Part shown: one piece after another, positions 52,978-62,518 of the stretch
Layout of the letters: the number at the start of each line of letters is the position of its first letter
Position numbering within the stretch: position 1 is the stretch's first letter
From: Hwangdonia lutea
GTDB taxonomy: Bacteria > Bacteroidota > Bacteroidia > Flavobacteriales > Flavobacteriaceae
Length of the DNA: 64,000 nucleotides
NCBI RefSeq assembly: GCF_032814565.1
Contig: NZ_CP136521.1
Location: 1,522,501-1,586,500, forward strand
Direction of reading: 5' to 3'
Translations under genes and position numbers: made by a program
Notes under the pieces: generated by a model
The model's database searches: none
What the model was told of the DNA's origin: nothing
Seen by the model: only the letters and a program-made list of their open reading frames with translations

Positions 52978-54459
52978 ATGAAAAAATTTAATATAACAAC
53001 TACAATTTTAGCACTGTTCGTTATTGCGCTCGTAGGGTGTAGTGATGAATATTTTGATGTGAACACACCATCCAATACTGCCGCTTTAGAGGAATTGGGG
53101 ATGAAGGACTTAATTGCGCCTGTGATTCATAGCACTATGGAAGGACAACGTTCGGCAGAATTAGCTTTTGGAAACTATACGCAGTATTTTGTTTCAACTG
53201 GTGGAGGTGCCGCAGGACAAACCTCAGCAAGTGGGCTATGGACGCAAATTTACCTTTATATATTACCAAACTTAAAAGTGGTAAAAGCAAAAGCGGTTGA
53301 AAATAACGCACCACATATTGGTGCTATTTCAGATATTTTAGTAGCCATCAATTTAGGAATAGCAACAGACACGTGGGATAATATTCCATATTCTGAAGCA
53401 ACCCAAGGACCAGATTCTAACTTTCCTGCATTTGATACGCAAGAACAAATCTATACTGAAATATTCAACCTATTAGATGGCGCGATAGCAGCTTTAAGCG
53501 CTGCTGATACTTCTGGTTTCAATTTAGGATCTGCAGATTTAATTTACGGAGGCGATTCAGATTCTTGGTTAAGAGCCGCTTATACAATTAAAGCACGTTA
53601 CCAATTACATGTAATAGATAAAGGTGTTACAACGGCCAATGACGTTTTAACTACCATTGCCAACGGGTTTACGTCTAACGCTGATAATTTCGCCATGTAT
53701 TATGACGAAAAGAACATAAACCCCTGGTATTCGTCCGAGGTTTTATCGCGTGAAACCGGTAACCTAAGTAACGATATTGCCAGTCAAATTGTAAGCTCTA
53801 TGAATGGTGATTATTACCCTTTTAATGGAGCTATTACTATAGATCCTCGACTGCCAGAAATTGCAGAAATACCTGATAGCGACACCGAATATAGAGGTTT
53901 TATAAGCGGTGGCGCAGGCAAATCCCCTAGTGGTTTGGTTGATGCAAATACCCGTTTTAAAAGCGATGGTTTTTACACGAGCATAGACTCTCCATTAATT
54001 TTAATATCATATGCAGAGGCTCTATTTATCAAAGCTGAAGCTGCATTTTTAGCAAACGGAGGCAACACAACCAGCGTAGGAACTAACACGACAGCTTATA
54101 TGGCATACATGGATGGAATCGCTGCAAGTATGGATATGTGGGGTGTTGATGGAGCAGATTACATCGCTGATACCGCTGTAGACGTTGGAGAAGCTAGTTT
54201 AGCCTTGCATCATATTATGAAGGAGAAATACATCCATAACTATTTAAACCCTGAAACGTTTGTAGATTTTAGAAGATATGATTTTTCAGATGATGTGTTT
54301 ACGGGTTTAACTATTAGAGAGGAAGAAGATAGTGATGGCGATTATTTCGGACAATGGTTTAGACGCGCCAATTATCCTTCTACTGAATTAAACAGAAATG
54401 AAGCTAATGTTTTGGCGAATCAGCAAGAACCGATTACACCTGTTTGGTGGGATCAATAA
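52978..54459 (+). CDS. SusD-like lipoprotein, SusD_2 branch
   Basis: A 493-residue lipoprotein (lipobox LVGC near residue 21) of the SusD/RagB nutrient-binding branch PF12771-type. It opens EYFDVNTPSNT, followed by the characteristic DTWDNIPYSEA, the repeated NIPYSEA-type helix, and the C-terminal MKEKYIHNYLNPETFVDFRRYD and RANYPSTELNRNEAN blocks. It works with the SusC upstream. A strong terminator closes the two-gene operon. Confidence 0.92.
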   Translation: MKKFNITTTILALFVIALVGCSDEYFDVNTPSNTAALEELGMKDLIAPVIHSTMEGQRSAELAFGNYTQYFVSTGGGAAGQTSASGLWTQIYLYILPNLKVVKAKAVENNAPHIGAISDILVAINLGIATDTWDNIPYSEATQGPDSNFPAFDTQEQIYTEIFNLLDGAIAALSAADTSGFNLGSADLIYGGDSDSWLRAAYTIKARYQLHVIDKGVTTANDVLTTIANGFTSNADNFAMYYDEKNINPWYSSEVLSRETGNLSNDIASQIVSSMNGDYYPFNGAITIDPRLPEIAEIPDSDTEYRGFISGGAGKSPSGLVDANTRFKSDGFYTSIDSPLILISYAEALFIKAEAAFLANGGNTTSVGTNTTAYMAYMDGIAASMDMWGVDGADYIADTAVDVGEASLALHHIMKEKYIHNYLNPETFVDFRRYDFSDDVFTGLTIREEEDSDGDYFGQWFRRANYPSTELNRNEANVLANQQEPITPVWWDQ

Positions 54460-54486
54460 TAATAGTCTAGTTTTTAAATAGAATTA

Positions 54487-54524
54487 AAACCGTTCTTCAG
54501 CTTTATTGAAGAGCGGTTTTTTTA
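54487..54524 (+). terminator. Terminator of the second susCD operon
   Basis: Stem AAACCGTTCTTCA / TGAAGAGCGGTTT with one mismatch, loop GCTTTAT, then T run; 28 bases after the SusD stop. Confidence 0.75.
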
Positions 54525-54544
54525 TGCATTTTATAAAGGGGTTT

Positions 54545-55570
54545 TCACAAAGAAACCAACGCCTTTTTTAACCTTGTTAAATCGGTTTCGGTATGGTTTG
54601 CCGTTATTACAATTCTATTCATATCTTCTTTGTAATTGGGGTATTTAAAGTGTGAAATGATGATGCTGTTTTCAAATAACGCATCGTATATCGTATTAGA
54701 GTTACAATAAATCACCGGGTAATTTTCATTAAATTTAAAAGCATCACCCAAGTTTAAATCTTTAAACAAAAACCTTAAATTGGCTTTAAGTTTTTCTTGT
54801 TGACTTTCAATCAGGTTTTGTGAGACCACATAGCTTTCTAAATACGCGGCATTGGCACATGATGATGATACAAAAAGCACTTCATTCTTTATAGCGTTAA
54901 TAAAGTTTTCATCTGCGGCAATAACGCCTCCCGAAAGTCCCAAAGCCTTTCCTAAAGAGGCTATCATTATTTTCCTTTTTAGGTTTTTATTTCGGATGGT
55001 CTTAAAAACACCATCACCTTGTTGGCCTAAAACACCCAGGCTATGCGATTCATCAACCAGAAGTGTAATGTGTTTTTTAGGTGAAATATCGTTTAAAAAA
55101 TCGAACGATGTAGGCTCAACTTCCAAAGCTAAAACCGCATCGACTGTGATAACAATGTCTTCTTTTGTATTGTTAAGTAGATTTTTATGCAATGCTCCGT
55201 TTTCAAATAAGGGCAGGCTTTTGTCGTGTAAAATCGCAGGATGCGTTTTGGGGTAGTGATAAAATGTGGGTACTGTTTTAGACAAATACTCCAAAACCAA
55301 TTTCCCCGCCAAAGTTCCCGAGGATGTTGTAAGCGATTTTTCAGTTCCTATTTGTGTGGCGAACAGCTGTTCTGCTTTATCAAAAACTGATAATTTTATA
55401 TTGGAATTTCTTGAGCTTCCGTAAAACGTGCCCCATTTGGCTATACTTTTTATAAGCGTGTTTTTAAAATCGACATGCGTTGGAAGCCCTAAATAAGCTG
55501 TCCCGCCAAAGTATAAATATTCCTTTTCTTCAATGAATATTGTTCTGTCCGGAAAGCGTTCAACAATCAT
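54545..55570 (-). CDS. PLP-dependent alpha-oxoamine synthase-like enzyme
   Basis: A 341-residue fold-type I PLP enzyme related to BioF and Kbl. LVDESHSLG carries the PLP-ring Asp and His, and SLGKALGLSGG the lysine that binds PLP. It is shorter than the usual 385-400 residues because the N-terminal part before YFGGTAYLGLPTH is trimmed. It sits 7 bases downstream of the dipeptide epimerase on the minus strand, so an amino-acid or dipeptide pathway is likely. Exact acyl-CoA and amino-acid substrates are unknown. Confidence 0.82.
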   Translation of the reverse strand: MIVERFPDRTIFIEEKEYLYFGGTAYLGLPTHVDFKNTLIKSIAKWGTFYGSSRNSNIKLSVFDKAEQLFATQIGTEKSLTTSSGTLAGKLVLEYLSKTVPTFYHYPKTHPAILHDKSLPLFENGALHKNLLNNTKEDIVITVDAVLALEVEPTSFDFLNDISPKKHITLLVDESHSLGVLGQQGDGVFKTIRNKNLKRKIMIASLGKALGLSGGVIAADENFINAIKNEVLFVSSSCANAAYLESYVVSQNLIESQQEKLKANLRFLFKDLNLGDAFKFNENYPVIYCNSNTIYDALFENSIIISHFKYPNYKEDMNRIVITANHTETDLTRLKKALVSL

Positions 55571-55577
55571 TAAAACA

Positions 55578-56588
55578 TTAAATTAAGGAAACTCCCGTTC
55601 CGTTTAAATGGCTATATTCTACAACGCCGTTTTTAATCGTAACACCGTTGGCAATATCTTCGGCCAACAACAAGGGACCATCCATATCAACATAATCCAA
55701 TAAGGGCAATAAATGTGCTATGGCCGAAATGCCAACTGAAGATTCCGTCATGCAGCCCACCATGGTTTTCATACCCAATTGGCGAGCTTTGGTAAGCATG
55801 CGTCTTGCCGGAGTTAATCCGCCACATTTTACAAGTTTTACATTAACCCCGTGAAAATGATTGTGGCATTTATCGATATCAGCTTCAATCTGGCAACTTT
55901 CGTCGGCAACAATGGGCAGCACCGATTTTTTGAATACTTCTCTATGGGCATCCCAATCATCGGCCTTTAATGGCTGCTCTAAAAATTCGACACCAAGAGC
56001 CTTTAAAGCCACAGCGTTTTTTATGGTTTCATCGGCCGTCCATCCGCAATTGGCATCAATTCTAAAAACAGCATCGGTGTGTTGTCGCAAAGCTTCTACA
56101 ATGGCAATATCTTCCTCAGTGCCCAGTTTTATTTTGTAAATGGGCCAGGGCAATTCCTTCATTTTAGCCACCATTTTATCAATCGTATCGATGCCAATGG
56201 TGTAATCTGTTAAGGGGTTTTTATCAGTAGTATAGTTCCAAAGTTCATAAAGCTTTTTGCCTTTTTTCCGTGCGTACAAATCGTTATAGGCTATATCTAA
56301 GGCACACAAAGCAAACATGTTGTGTTTTAAATGCGGATAAATGGTGTCCCAAAATGCTTCTGGCGTTTTATCGCTATCCGCTTCAATTAAATGTTTAATC
56401 CCTAATATATCATCAGTCATTTTTTGTACTGTAATGCCATAATACGGGTTTGAGGTTCCCTCACCATAACCCGAAATGTCGCCATCTTTAAGCTCGACAA
56501 TTAACGTGGATTGTGTGTTGTGAGATTCTCTAGAAATGGTAAACGTGTGCTTTAATTTTAATTCGAATGGTCTTAATATGAGCTTCAT
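55578..56588 (-). CDS. Dipeptide epimerase (L-Ala-D/L-Glu type)
   Basis: A 336-residue enolase-superfamily enzyme. Catalytic lysines are in YKIKLG (KxK near 155) and VKLVKCGG (near 245). The metal ligands are Asp in FRIDANCGW, Glu in EQPLKAD and Asp in ADESCQIE. The C-terminal MVGCMTESSVG matches L-Ala-D/L-Glu epimerases that recycle murein peptides. The specificity is inferred from family; other cationic dipeptide epimerases share the pattern. It is operonic with the oxoamine synthase-like gene and divergent from the CMD gene. Confidence 0.87.
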   Translation of the reverse strand: MKLILRPFELKLKHTFTISRESHNTQSTLIVELKDGDISGYGEGTSNPYYGITVQKMTDDILGIKHLIEADSDKTPEAFWDTIYPHLKHNMFALCALDIAYNDLYARKKGKKLYELWNYTTDKNPLTDYTIGIDTIDKMVAKMKELPWPIYKIKLGTEEDIAIVEALRQHTDAVFRIDANCGWTADETIKNAVALKALGVEFLEQPLKADDWDAHREVFKKSVLPIVADESCQIEADIDKCHNHFHGVNVKLVKCGGLTPARRMLTKARQLGMKTMVGCMTESSVGISAIAHLLPLLDYVDMDGPLLLAEDIANGVTIKNGVVEYSHLNGTGVSLI

Positions 56589-56657
56589 AAATACGTTTTT
56601 ATTTATAGGGGAAAGTTAATAAAATTATATCTTTGAAGATACCGAAAAATCAAATTT

Positions 56658-57248
56658 ATGCCATTAGTTACACCATTATCTGCGGACCACGATTTAGAGA
56701 CAAAAAAGCTTGCCGAATTTTTTAATGAAACCCTGGGGTTTTGTCCAAATTCGGTATTAACCATGCAACGCAGACCCGCCATTAGTAAAGCTTTTATTAA
56801 TTTAAATAAAGCTGTTATGGCCAATGAAGGCAGAGTCACTTCGGCATTAAAGCGCATGATAGCTTGGGTTTCCAGCAACGCAACAGGTTGCAGATATTGT
56901 CAAGCGCACGCCATTAGAGCTGCCGAACGTTACGGTGCAGAGCAAGAGCAATTGGACAACATTTGGGAATACCGCACGCATCCTGCTTTTAATGAAGCAG
57001 AACGTGCTGCATTGGATTTCAGTTTGGCGGCATCACAAGTACCAAACGACGTAGATGAAACCATAAAAAAACGTTTATACGAATATTGGGATGAAGGAGA
57101 GATTATTGAAATGCTTGGTGTTATTTCGCTCTTTGGTTATTTGAATAGATGGAACGATAGCATGGGAACCTCTATTGAAAATGGTGCTGTTGAAAGCGGC
57201 AATCAATATTTAGGAAAACATGGTTGGGATAAAGGAAAACATGTTTAG
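56658..57248 (+). CDS. Carboxymuconolactone decarboxylase-family (AhpD-like) protein
   Basis: A 196-residue all-helical protein with the CxxC of peroxidase-type members in ATGCRYCQAHA near residue 79, followed by the conserved His. It also has ALKRMIAWVSSN and the C-terminal GYLNRWNDSMG seen in the uncharacterised peroxidase-related group. The Cys pair suggests thiol peroxidase or disulfide reductase activity rather than decarboxylation. It is divergent from the dipeptide epimerase gene with 69 bases between. Confidence 0.83.
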   Translation: MPLVTPLSADHDLETKKLAEFFNETLGFCPNSVLTMQRRPAISKAFINLNKAVMANEGRVTSALKRMIAWVSSNATGCRYCQAHAIRAAERYGAEQEQLDNIWEYRTHPAFNEAERAALDFSLAASQVPNDVDETIKKRLYEYWDEGEIIEMLGVISLFGYLNRWNDSMGTSIENGAVESGNQYLGKHGWDKGKHV

Positions 57249-57255
57249 GTCTGTC

Positions 57256-57275
57256 ATTCCTGCGAAGGCAGGAAT
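57256..57275. repeat. ATTCCTGC hairpin repeat, copy 2
   Basis: ATTCCTGC-GAAG-GCAGGAAT, followed by CTC. It is the reverse-complement relative of the hairpin at 40941-40960 and lies directly after the CMD gene, where it may also end transcription. Confidence 0.6.
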
Positions 57276-57365
57276 CTCATTATGATTAGCTGCCTTTTTA
57301 ATTGCCACAAATGCACGAATAATTTTGTTTGAAATCTTTTCCTCGACTCCGGCAACACCTCAACC

Positions 57366-57815
57366 TCAAACCAAAGAGGTGATGTTAAATTCTAATCCTC
57401 TAAAAACTATAGTGTCTCCAACGGTTTTTCCCATTAGCAATTGCCCAATAGGTGTGTTTGGAGAAATAGCATAAAACAAATGGTTTTCTGCTTTCAACCG
57501 TCCCGCGCTTACAGCCATATAATAGTTAGCACCCGACGTATAAACGACGCTGCCCAAACCAACCGTTGTTGAAGGTTTTGAAGGGTCGATTTTAGAAAGC
57601 GCTTCTTTTACTTTTACAATTTCAGCGAGTTGGTTTCCCGCTTTTTCGCGCTCTAACTGTAACATGGCGCGTCCTGTTTCGTGCTTGTCGCCCGCGCTGC
57701 TTTTGGTTTCAGAGTGTAAGGATTCTTGTATTTCGTTTATGGTTTTTTGAATGGTTTGAAAACGATTGTCAACAAACTCAACACATTGATTATATAGTTC
57801 TTCTTTTATATTCAA
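57366..57815 (-). CDS. GreA/GreB-like C-terminal domain protein
   Basis: A 149-residue protein. Residues 1-75 form a charged helical coiled-coil region, followed by a beta domain (VGLGSVVYTSGANYYM, GQLLMGKTVGDTIVFRG) with the FKBP-like fold found at the C-terminus of GreA. The start is TTG at 57815; no ATG is available. Homologues are often labelled 3-oxoacyl-ACP synthase, which this clearly is not. It may modulate RNA polymerase like Rnk or Gfh proteins, but the coiled coil lacks the acidic tip pair I would need to call GreA. Confidence 0.78.
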   Translation of the reverse strand: MNIKEELYNQCVEFVDNRFQTIQKTINEIQESLHSETKSSAGDKHETGRAMLQLEREKAGNQLAEIVKVKEALSKIDPSKPSTTVGLGSVVYTSGANYYMAVSAGRLKAENHLFYAISPNTPIGQLLMGKTVGDTIVFRGLEFNITSLV

Positions 57816-57866
57816 TTTTTTATTTTTAAAAGAGGATTCCGCATCAAGTACGGAATAACAGATACG

Positions 57867-58994
57867 TTAAATTAAATCTGCTAATTCTTTCCCGATTATA
57901 CTACCAATGGCAACACCCATACCACCAAGTCTTACACCACAAAATACGTTGCTACCAAGCTGTTTAACAATAGCCTTTTTTTGTCCCGATTGCAACCGGG
58001 AACCAACACCCATAATACCACTCCAACGATGGTCGATTTCAAAAGGGATTTCTGGCAAAATTGTGGTTTTAAGTAAGGTTTCAAGTTTGTTTTGTACAAG
58101 CTCGGTTTGTTTTAATTCGGTGGTTTCCTCGGCTTTAAAATCAAGGTTTCGTCCACCGCCAAGTAAAATCCTGTTGTCAATATTTCTGAAATAATAATAC
58201 CCTTTATCTAAATGAAACGTGCCTTTTATATGCAGGTCTTTAATGGGCTTTGTTATTAATACTTGGGCGCGTGCCGGCTTTACCGCTTCGTTAATTAACT
58301 GCGATGCAAAACCATTGGTTGCGATAAGCAATTTCGAGCTCGAAAATTCGAACAAATTGGTTTTTATTTTTACTGAGCTTGCATCTTCTGAAAAAGCTTC
58401 AACCGTTATATTATTTAATATTTTTATACCGCTTTTCAATACCAAATGCATTAATGAATCCATCATTTTTCCGGTGTCAATTTGTCCTTCAAACGCATTA
58501 AAAACATACTGGCTTTTTATATTCTTAAAGTTGAAACTATTGCCTTTTAAACTAAAGACTTCTTTTTTAAAAACCGGTTTCAATAGTTTATTGATATGTG
58601 CTTTATTTGAAAGACAGTTTTCAAATAGCGTAGAATTTGTTTCAGTGAACAACTCAAAACCGCCTAATTGTTTATAATCAATATTTGTATCACCTAAAGT
58701 GTGGCGTAGAAGTTTTAAGCCGTTAACGCGTTTTTCTACTATGTTAACAACAGCCTCTTCGGTATGTGTTTTTAAGTCGTCTAGAATTTCACTTAAACTT
58801 CCAAAGCACGCAAATCCAGCATTTTTTGTGCTCGCACCTTGTGGCAAAACACCTTTTTCTAAAATGAGAATATGGGCTTTTGGGAAACGCTGTTTTAGTT
58901 GTAGCGCACAATTTAAACCCACTATGCCGCTACCCACAATAGTAAAATCTACATGGGTAAGCCACGATTTAATTTCCCAATAGGATAAGTTCAA
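57867..58994 (-). CDS. FAD-dependent amino-acid-oxidase-type oxidoreductase
   Basis: A 375-residue DAO-fold flavoprotein. The dinucleotide motif is TIVGSGIVGLN (about 18-28), with an N-terminal LILEKG strand that binds the adenosine ribose. FAD-contacting GASTKNAGFACFG and a C-terminal WSGIMGVGS and GVRLGGMGVAIG close the FAD site. The start is TTG at 58994, four bases after the sulfatase stop at 58999, so the genes are coupled. The substrate is unknown; the link to the sulfatase may be only positional. Confidence 0.84.
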   Translation of the reverse strand: MNLSYWEIKSWLTHVDFTIVGSGIVGLNCALQLKQRFPKAHILILEKGVLPQGASTKNAGFACFGSLSEILDDLKTHTEEAVVNIVEKRVNGLKLLRHTLGDTNIDYKQLGGFELFTETNSTLFENCLSNKAHINKLLKPVFKKEVFSLKGNSFNFKNIKSQYVFNAFEGQIDTGKMMDSLMHLVLKSGIKILNNITVEAFSEDASSVKIKTNLFEFSSSKLLIATNGFASQLINEAVKPARAQVLITKPIKDLHIKGTFHLDKGYYYFRNIDNRILLGGGRNLDFKAEETTELKQTELVQNKLETLLKTTILPEIPFEIDHRWSGIMGVGSRLQSGQKKAIVKQLGSNVFCGVRLGGMGVAIGSIIGKELADLI

Positions 58995-58998
58995 AATC

Positions 58999-60525
58999 TT
59001 ATTTCTTTTCTAGTTCTAAAGCTTGTTTTAAAGCCTCTAATTTTTCGGGATGGGTTTCTGCTAAATTATGCTGTTGCGCCTGGTCATCTTTAAGGTTATA
59101 AAGCTGATAAATGCTGTCTCTACCTGTTTCTATATTCACCCATTTATTCGTCATTTTACGACCTTTATGTGGCGGAATTAAAACCCAATCGCCTTGTCGG
59201 TAAGCCATAATGTTGTTCTGTCCCAGAATAAGCCCTTGCCGCCCTTTATCGGATTTTCCTAAAAAAGCATCTAAAATGTTTTGACTGTCTGGTGTGGTAT
59301 TATCTTGTCCCGTTAAAGCAGCAAACGATGCGGTGAAATCCATCTGCGAAACCAACGCATCGGATACGCCTGGTTTTATAGTGCCCTTCCATCTAATTAT
59401 AAATGGCACGTGGGTTCCGGCATCAAAAAGGCTGTATTTTCCACCTCTGAGTCCGCCTGTTGGCGTATGTTTTCCGTTTTTTTCCACAGCATCATCTTTA
59501 TAGCCATCATCTAAAACGGGGCCATTATCGCTTGAAAATATAACAATGGTATTTTCTGAAAGCCCTAAGGTATCGAGTTCATCTAAAAATTGACCAACGG
59601 CCCAATCTGCCTCAACAATAACATCGCCCCTCGGACCTAGTCCTGAAGCGCCAACAAAACGAGGGTGTGGCACCCTTGGAACATGCGGTTGGTGCAAGGC
59701 ATAAAATAAGAAAAATGGATGGTTTTTGTTTTTATTGATATATTTAATGGATTCCTTTAAAAAATCATCGTTCATATCTTCATCTATAAACAAAGCTGAT
59801 TTTCCGCCTTTCATATATCCAATTCTTGATATGCCATTGTGAATGCTCATATCGTGTCCGTGACTTGGATGTACTTTTAACATTTCTGGATTGTCTCTTC
59901 CGGTAGGTTCTCCTTCAAAATTCTTTTGATAACTTACATAAATTGGGTCTTCGGCCGTTAAGCCAACAACTTTGTGGTTTTCTACGTAAACACTAGGTAC
60001 TCTATCGTTTGTAGAGGCCATGATATAAGCGTAATCAAAACCAATTTCCAACGGACCGGGTGCGATTTTTTTATTCCAATCCATATTGGCGTCGCCCAAT
60101 CCCAAATGCCACTTGCCAATAACGCCTGTTTTATAGCCCGCTTGTTGCAACATTGATGGTAAGGTTTGTTTCCCTAGCTCGAAAAGCAAGGGCGCATTTC
60201 CGGGCAAAACTTGCGCTCTTTTCGTTCTAAACGGATAGGTGCCCGACAATAATGAGTAACGGCTCGGGGTGCAGGTTGGCGATGTGGCGTATCCGTTTGT
60301 AAACCGAATGCCTTCATTCGCGATACGGTCAAAATTGGGGGTTTTCAATGCTGTGGAGCCATAGGAACTAACATCGCCAAAGCCCAAATCGTCTGCATAA
60401 ATAACAACGATATTGGGTAGCGTTTGCGTTGTGGATTCAATTAAGTTTTTATTGTTAGCCTTTTTACAGCCAACAAAAGCCATAAGAAAAATGAGGCTGA
60501 AAATTTTGCCGTATACCTGTTTCAT
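58999..60525 (-). CDS. Type I sulfatase lipoprotein (arylsulfatase-like)
   Basis: A 508-residue sulfatase, lipidated at Cys20 (lipobox FVGC). Metal ligands are in VIYADDLGFGD (Asp45-Asp46), the maturation motif C-T-P-S-R is at 85-89, and GKWHLGLG, HxPHVPRVPH and FSSDNGPV are all present, so it looks active after formylglycine formation. The pattern fits the S1 arylsulfatase A-like group. It removes sulfate from a glycan or aromatic compound; the target is not evident. It is cotranscribed with the FAD oxidoreductase (4-base gap). Confidence 0.88.
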   Translation of the reverse strand: MKQVYGKIFSLIFLMAFVGCKKANNKNLIESTTQTLPNIVVIYADDLGFGDVSSYGSTALKTPNFDRIANEGIRFTNGYATSPTCTPSRYSLLSGTYPFRTKRAQVLPGNAPLLFELGKQTLPSMLQQAGYKTGVIGKWHLGLGDANMDWNKKIAPGPLEIGFDYAYIMASTNDRVPSVYVENHKVVGLTAEDPIYVSYQKNFEGEPTGRDNPEMLKVHPSHGHDMSIHNGISRIGYMKGGKSALFIDEDMNDDFLKESIKYINKNKNHPFFLFYALHQPHVPRVPHPRFVGASGLGPRGDVIVEADWAVGQFLDELDTLGLSENTIVIFSSDNGPVLDDGYKDDAVEKNGKHTPTGGLRGGKYSLFDAGTHVPFIIRWKGTIKPGVSDALVSQMDFTASFAALTGQDNTTPDSQNILDAFLGKSDKGRQGLILGQNNIMAYRQGDWVLIPPHKGRKMTNKWVNIETGRDSIYQLYNLKDDQAQQHNLAETHPEKLEALKQALELEKK

Positions 60526-60575
60526 AAACCGAAATGTTTTATCTGTATTTAGAACAAAGTCTAAAATAAAAAAAA

Positions 60576-60598
60576 ACTCCGAAATTGCTTTCGGAGTC
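60576..60598. terminator. Terminator downstream of accC
   Basis: Stem ACTCCGAAA / TTTCGGAGT with loop TTGC, preceded on the + strand by an A run, which becomes a T run after the stem on the minus strand. It closes the accC-accB-fabH unit. Confidence 0.75.
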
Positions 60599-60606
60599 TT
60601 AATTCT

Positions 60607-61959
60607 TTATTCTTCTATGGTCTTTTCTATTACAAAATCTTCCATAAATTTAGTGGTATAATTTCCTGCTAAGTAATCTGGATGATCCATTAATTGTCTA
60701 TGAAAAGGAATGGTTGTTTTAATGCCCTCAATAACAAATTCATCTAAAGCACGTTTCATTTTATTAATGGCTTCTTCTCTGGTTTGCGCCGTGGTAATTA
60801 ACTTTGCAATCATAGAATCGTAGTTTGGCGGAATGGAATACCCTGCATAAACATGGGTGTCTAGACGTACACCATGCCCCCCTGGAGCGTGTAATGTCGT
60901 GATTTTCCCTGGTGATGGACGGAAGTCGTTAAACGGATCTTCTGCATTTATTCTACATTCAATGGAATGTAATTTTGGAATGTAATTTTTTCCAGAAATT
61001 GGCACCTTTGCGGCCACAAGGATTTGCTCGCGAATTAAATCGAAATCTATTACCTGTTCCGTAATAGGATGCTCTACCTGAATACGTGTATTCATTTCCA
61101 TAAAGTAGAAATTTCGGTGTTTATCCACCAAAAACTCTACCGTTCCAGCGCCTTCATACTTAATATATTCTGCTGCTTTTACCGCCGCATCTCCCATTTT
61201 TTTACGAAGTGCTTTCGTCATAAATGGCGAAGGAACTTCCTCGGTTAATTTTTGATGACGACGTTGGATAGAGCAATCTCTTTCTGACAAATGACAAGCT
61301 CTTCCTGTGGAGTCGCCTACAATTTGGATTTCAATATGCCTTGGCTCTTCAATAAGTTTTTCCATGTACATATCATCGTTGCCAAAGGCAGCTTTAGATT
61401 CCTGTCGAGCGGAGTCCCATGCATCTTTAAGATCCTCGGGTTTCCAAACGGCACGCATCCCTTTACCGCCACCACCTGCAGAAGCCTTTAACATCACCGG
61501 GTAGCCCGTTTCCTTGGCTAATTTTTTACACTCTTCAAAATCCTCAATCACTCCTTCACTTCCTGGTACACATGGCACCCCAGCTGCAATCATGGTTGCT
61601 TTAGCGTTGGCCTTGTCTCCCATCTTGTCTATCATTTCGGGTGAAGCGCCTATAAATTTAATATCGTGCTCTTCGCATATTTTTGAAAACTTAGCGTTTT
61701 CTGACAAAAACCCATATCCGGGATGAATGGCATCGGCATTGGTAATTTCTGCTGCAGCGATAATATTAGAGACTTTTAAATAAGACTCGCTACTTGCTGG
61801 CGGGCCAATACAAACGGCTTCATCAGCAAACTTTACATGTAAGCTCTCAGCATCAGCCGTAGAATAAACCGCTACGGTTTTAATGCCCATTTCTTTACAG
61901 GTTCTAATAACACGTAATGCTATTTCCCCTCGATTGGCTATCAATATTTTTTTAAACAT
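60607..61959 (-). CDS. accC: Acetyl-CoA carboxylase biotin carboxylase subunit
   Basis: A 450-residue ATP-grasp enzyme that carboxylates biotin on AccB. It carries [13 protein letters not shown] at the start, the ATP-grasp glycine loop [25 protein letters not shown] and [13 protein letters not shown] with the metal ligands and catalytic Arg. Length is exactly that of AccC. It is the last gene of fabH-accB-accC. Cytosolic. Confidence 0.97.
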   Translation of the reverse strand: MFKKILIANRGEIALRVIRTCKEMGIKTVAVYSTADAESLHVKFADEAVCIGPPASSESYLKVSNIIAAAEITNADAIHPGYGFLSENAKFSKICEEHDIKFIGASPEMIDKMGDKANAKATMIAAGVPCVPGSEGVIEDFEECKKLAKETGYPVMLKASAGGGGKGMRAVWKPEDLKDAWDSARQESKAAFGNDDMYMEKLIEEPRHIEIQIVGDSTGRACHLSERDCSIQRRHQKLTEEVPSPFMTKALRKKMGDAAVKAAEYIKYEGAGTVEFLVDKHRNFYFMEMNTRIQVEHPITEQVIDFDLIREQILVAAKVPISGKNYIPKLHSIECRINAEDPFNDFRPSPGKITTLHAPGGHGVRLDTHVYAGYSIPPNYDSMIAKLITTAQTREEAINKMKRALDEFVIEGIKTTIPFHRQLMDHPDYLAGNYTTKFMEDFVIEKTIEE

Positions 61960-62004
61960 AACTTAGAATTAAATTATGAATTCAGAATTCTGAATTCTGA
62001 ATTT

Positions 62005-62490
62005 TTAAGATGGATCAACTAAAAACAATGGCTGATCGAACTCTACTGGCGAAGAGTCGTCGACTAATATCTTAACTATCTTTCCAGAAACTTCAGATTC
62101 TATTTCGTTGAATAGTTTCATGGCTTCGATAATACAAAGTACATCACCTTCTGCAATGGTTTGCCCTACTTCAACAAATAATGGTTTATCTGGTGACGGT
62201 TTTCTATAAAACGTTCCTATTATTGGTGATTTGATGGTGATATATTTTGAATCTTCAGTTGCAACTGCAGATTCTTTAGCTGGCGCTGAAGGTTCTACGG
62301 CAGCTGGTTGGGCTACTTGCTGTGGTACTTGAGGAATTTGAGGAGCAGCAGGGACTTGATGCACTATTGTAGTGTCTGAATCAGACCCTGTTTTGATGGT
62401 AATTTTAACATCATCCATCTCCAATTTAACCTCGTTTGCTCCAGATTTGGCAACAAACTTAATTAAGTTTTGAATCTCTTTAATATCCAT
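62005..62490 (-). CDS. accB: Biotin carboxyl carrier protein AccB
   Basis: A 161-residue carrier. The N-terminal helical start DIKEIQNLIKFVAKS matches AccB, followed by an Ala/Pro/Gln-rich flexible linker (about 45-80) and the biotinyl domain. The biotinylated Lys is at about residue 125 in EAMKLFN. It carries the carboxyl group between AccC and the transferase. It lies 28 bases after fabH and 45 bases before accC on the minus strand. Confidence 0.96.
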   Translation of the reverse strand: MDIKEIQNLIKFVAKSGANEVKLEMDDVKITIKTGSDSDTTIVHQVPAAPQIPQVPQQVAQPAAVEPSAPAKESAVATEDSKYITIKSPIIGTFYRKPSPDKPLFVEVGQTIAEGDVLCIIEAMKLFNEIESEVSGKIVKILVDDSSPVEFDQPLFLVDPS

Positions 62491-62518
62491 GATTTTACTT
62501 ATTAGTTAATGGTTAGTT

